This document shows, in pieces, positions 61,615-64,000 of a DNA stretch of 64,000 nt. The position numbers were made by a program, and so were the translations under genes. Origin of the DNA: Chitinophaga dinghuensis (GTDB taxonomy: Bacteria > Bacteroidota > Bacteroidia > Chitinophagales > Chitinophagaceae); the NCBI RefSeq assembly GCF_003259435.1, contig NZ_QLMA01000002.1, positions 372,001 through 436,000 of the forward strand, given 5' to 3'. The notes under the pieces are model-generated. The model was not told the DNA's origin. It saw only the letters and a program-made list of their open reading frames with translations, and ran no database searches. How positions within the stretch are numbered: the first letter of the stretch is position 1; each line of letters opens with the position of its first letter.

Positions 61615-64000
61615 ATGCCAAAAGACTCATCTATCAAATCTGTTCTCATTATCGGTTCTGGTCCTATTATTATTGGTCAGGCTTGCGAATTTGACTATTC
61701 CGGATCACAGGCAGCACGCTCGCTGCGTGAAGAAGGAATTAAAGTGATTTTGATTAATTCCAACCCCGCGACCATCATGACAGATCCAATGATGGCCGAT
61801 AAGGTGTATTTGCTGCCACTGACCGTGGAGAGCATTGAGCAGATCCTGGAAGAAAACCAGATAGATGCCGTGTTACCTACTATGGGTGGGCAGACTGCGC
61901 TGAATCTTTGTAAAGAAGTGGATGAACTGGGGATCTGGGAGAAAAACAATGTACGCCTGATTGGTGTGGACATCAAAGCGATCGACAAAGCGGAAGACCG
62001 TGAGCAGTTCCGTCAGTGGATGATTCAGCTCGGTATTCCGGTGGCTCCTGCCAGAACAGCTAACTCTTTCCTGGAAGGTAAAGAATTTGCACAGGAGATC
62101 GGATTTCCACTGGTAATCCGTCCTTCCTTCACTTTGGGAGGTACTGGTGGCGGTTTCGTTCACAGTAAAGAAGATCTCGATGAAGCACTGGACCGCGGTC
62201 TGAAAGCTTCTCCAATCCATGAAGTACTGGTTGAGAAAGCCGTACTTGGTTGGAAAGAGTATGAACTGGAACTGCTGCGCGACAAGAACAACAACGTTGT
62301 TATCATCTGTACCGTAGAGAACCTGGACCCAATGGGTATTCACACAGGCGATTCTATTACGGTTGCGCCTGCTATGACCTTGAGCGATACCGCTTTCCAG
62401 GACATGCGTAACAAAGCGATGATGATGATGCGTGACCTCGGTAATTTTGCCGGTGGTTGTAACGTTCAGTTCTCCCTGAATCCTGAAAATGAGGAGCTGA
62501 TTGCGATCGAAATCAACCCTCGCGTAAGCCGTTCCTCTGCACTCGCTTCTAAAGCTACCGGTTATCCGATTGCTAAAATAGCGGCGAAACTCGCTATCGG
62601 CTATACCCTGGATGAACTGGAAAATCAGATCACACAAACTACTTCTGCATTCTTCGAACCAGCGCTGGACTACGTGATCGTAAAAATGCCTCGTTGGAAC
62701 TTCGATAAATTTAAAGGTGCAGATGACACCCTCGGCTTACAGATGAAATCAGTAGGTGAGGTAATGTCTATCGGCCGTACTTTCCCTGAAGCCCTGCAGA
62801 AGGCTTGCCAGAGCCTGGAGAACGATGCACTCGGTCTCGGTTACTATGGTAAATCCATGCTTAAAGGCGAACAACTGCTGGAAAAACTGAAACGTCCAAC
62901 CTGGGATCGTATTTTCCGTATTAAGGATGCGCTCATGGAAGGTGTTTCTGTTAAACATATTCATCAGCAAACTTATATTGATCGTTGGTTCCTTCACCAG
63001 ATCAACGATATCGTAAGCCTGGAAAAACAACTCATGGAACATGACCTGGAAAGCGTTCCAGTAGACATGCTCCGCGATGCGAAGAAAATGGGCTTCTCCG
63101 ATAAACAGCTGGCTATCCTCTTCGGTAACTGCGAGGAAGAAGAAGTATACGAAAAACGTAAAGGAAATGGTATCACCCGTACCTATAAAATGGTAGATAC
63201 CTGTGCGGCTGAATTTGAAGCTAAGACGCCTTACTTCTATTCAACTTTCGATTCCGAAAATGAAAGTAAGGTTACAGATAAAAAGAAAATCATTGTACTG
63301 GGCTCCGGTCCTAACAGAATCGGTCAGGGTATCGAATTCGACTACTGTTGCACACACGGTCTGCAGGCGATCCAGGATTGCGGTTACGAAGCAATCATGG
63401 TAAACTGTAACCCTGAGACAGTATCTACCGATTTCGACATGGCAGATAAACTGTACTTCGAACCAGTATTCTGGGAGCATCTCTGGGAAATCATCGAACT
63501 GGAAAAACCAGAAGGGGTGATCGTTCAGCTGGGTGGCCAGACAGCATTGAAACTGGCTAAACGCCTGGAAGAAAAAGGTATTAAGATCATCGGTACTTCC
63601 TTCGATAACATGGATATCGCTGAAGATCGTGGCCGTTTCTCCGATATGCTGAAAGACCTGAGCATTCCTTATCCGAAATATGGTACTGCTTACAATACTG
63701 ACGACGCGATTGAAGTAGCGAAAGAAGTAGGTTATCCTGTACTGGTACGCCCATCTTATGTATTGGGTGGTCAGCGTATGCGTATCGTGATCAACGAGGA
63801 AGAACTGGAAGAATCAGTACTCAGCCTGTTAAGACACCTGCCAGGTAACAAAATCCTGATCGACCACTTCCTGGATCGTTGTCAGGAGGCTGAAATCGAC
63901 GGTATCTTCGATGGCGAGCAATTCCATGTAATGGGTGTGATGGAACACATTGAGCCTGCAGGTATCCACAGTGGCGATAGCCATGCGTTACTGCCAGCGT
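61615..64000 (+). CDS. carB: Carbamoyl-phosphate synthase large subunit, 5' part
   Basis: The frame is open from ATG 61615 to the end of the window (about 795 of the usual 1070 codons). The enzyme makes carbamoyl phosphate for pyrimidine and arginine synthesis together with CarA, which is not here. The N-terminal half has VLIIGSGPIIIGQACEFDYS, PTMGGQTALNLCKEVDELG and RPSFTLGGTGGGF; the linker follows, then the second half starts IIVLGSGPNRIGQGIEFDYC and shows VQLGGQTALKLAKRL and VLVRPSYVLGGQRMRIV. It is truncated by the window edge only. Confidence 0.97.
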   Translation, partial: MPKDSSIKSVLIIGSGPIIIGQACEFDYSGSQAARSLREEGIKVILINSNPATIMTDPMMADKVYLLPLTVESIEQILEENQIDAVLPTMGGQTALNLCKEVDELGIWEKNNVRLIGVDIKAIDKAEDREQFRQWMIQLGIPVAPARTANSFLEGKEFAQEIGFPLVIRPSFTLGGTGGGFVHSKEDLDEALDRGLKASPIHEVLVEKAVLGWKEYELELLRDKNNNVVIICTVENLDPMGIHTGDSITVAPAMTLSDTAFQDMRNKAMMMMRDLGNFAGGCNVQFSLNPENEELIAIEINPRVSRSSALASKATGYPIAKIAAKLAIGYTLDELENQITQTTSAFFEPALDYVIVKMPRWNFDKFKGADDTLGLQMKSVGEVMSIGRTFPEALQKACQSLENDALGLGYYGKSMLKGEQLLEKLKRPTWDRIFRIKDALMEGVSVKHIHQQTYIDRWFLHQINDIVSLEKQLMEHDLESVPVDMLRDAKKMGFSDKQLAILFGNCEEEEVYEKRKGNGITRTYKMVDTCAAEFEAKTPYFYSTFDSENESKVTDKKKIIVLGSGPNRIGQGIEFDYCCTHGLQAIQDCGYEAIMVNCNPETVSTDFDMADKLYFEPVFWEHLWEIIELEKPEGVIVQLGGQTALKLAKRLEEKGIKIIGTSFDNMDIAEDRGRFSDMLKDLSIPYPKYGTAYNTDDAIEVAKEVGYPVLVRPSYVLGGQRMRIVINEEELEESVLSLLRHLPGNKILIDHFLDRCQEAEIDGIFDGEQFHVMGVMEHIEPAGIHSGDSHALLPA

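Overview
The window is ordinary chromosomal DNA of a member of the Bacteroidota, most likely the family Chitinophagaceae and close to Chitinophaga. The signs are the Bacteroidota promoter motif TAnnTTTG (often with TTG or TTTG 18-21 bases upstream) in front of many genes, starts with little or no Shine-Dalgarno, several TTG starts, a rplM-rpsI-rpsB-tsf cluster, the long insert-bearing form of IspG, a Bat aerotolerance pair, bTHX, and ECF sigma factors paired with short membrane partners. I see no rRNA, tRNA, CRISPR array, insertion sequence or prophage.

Layout: 1-3000 carries, on the minus strand, radA, a ComF-type phosphoribosyltransferase and a secreted glutathione peroxidase. 3480-8113 (plus) holds a membrane zinc peptidase and the translation cluster rplM, rpsI, rpsB (with a glycine-rich tail), tsf and pyrH. 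8192-10989 has a lipoprotein, pdxH, the 37-residue ribosomal protein bTHX and an HU gene. 10990-16532 is a minus-strand run (split metH in two genes, xth, a DUF4286 gene). It is preceded by a compact leader that can fold as an H-type pseudoknot, and a divergent leader transcript carries a tiny Cys-containing ORF. 16773-25571 holds recR, an Ig-like lipoprotein, a UvrD-type helicase-nuclease, LpxR and a CoA-transferase, all on minus, with one SRPBCC gene on plus.

25715-34734 is regulatory and accessory: an ECF sigma factor with two related membrane partners, two GNATs, a LysR and an AraC regulator, ispG and small secreted proteins. 34837-40683 is a three-gene RND efflux operon (TolC, pump, adaptor). 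40882-45034 has batC, batB, a class D beta-lactamase and kbl. 45419-48347 is a second ECF sigma operon with an internally duplicated partner and an outer-membrane barrel, followed by a large M16 peptidase. 51523-55858 has an NTF2-like protein, an L,D-transpeptidase, a candidate small RNA, an alpha/beta hydrolase and acs. 56054-61356 has two paralogous twin-HTH proteins and a DeoR regulator / MFS transporter / HAD nucleotidase divergon with a clear operator array. carB begins at 61615 and runs off the end.

No defence island or other overt novel machine is visible. The most interesting items are regulatory: the metH leader pseudoknot, the divergent Cys-peptide leader, the DeoR operators, a candidate sRNA at about 52795-52916, and the two sigma/partner loci. 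Promoters and terminators were found by eye. Family names rest on recognised motifs, not on database searches.
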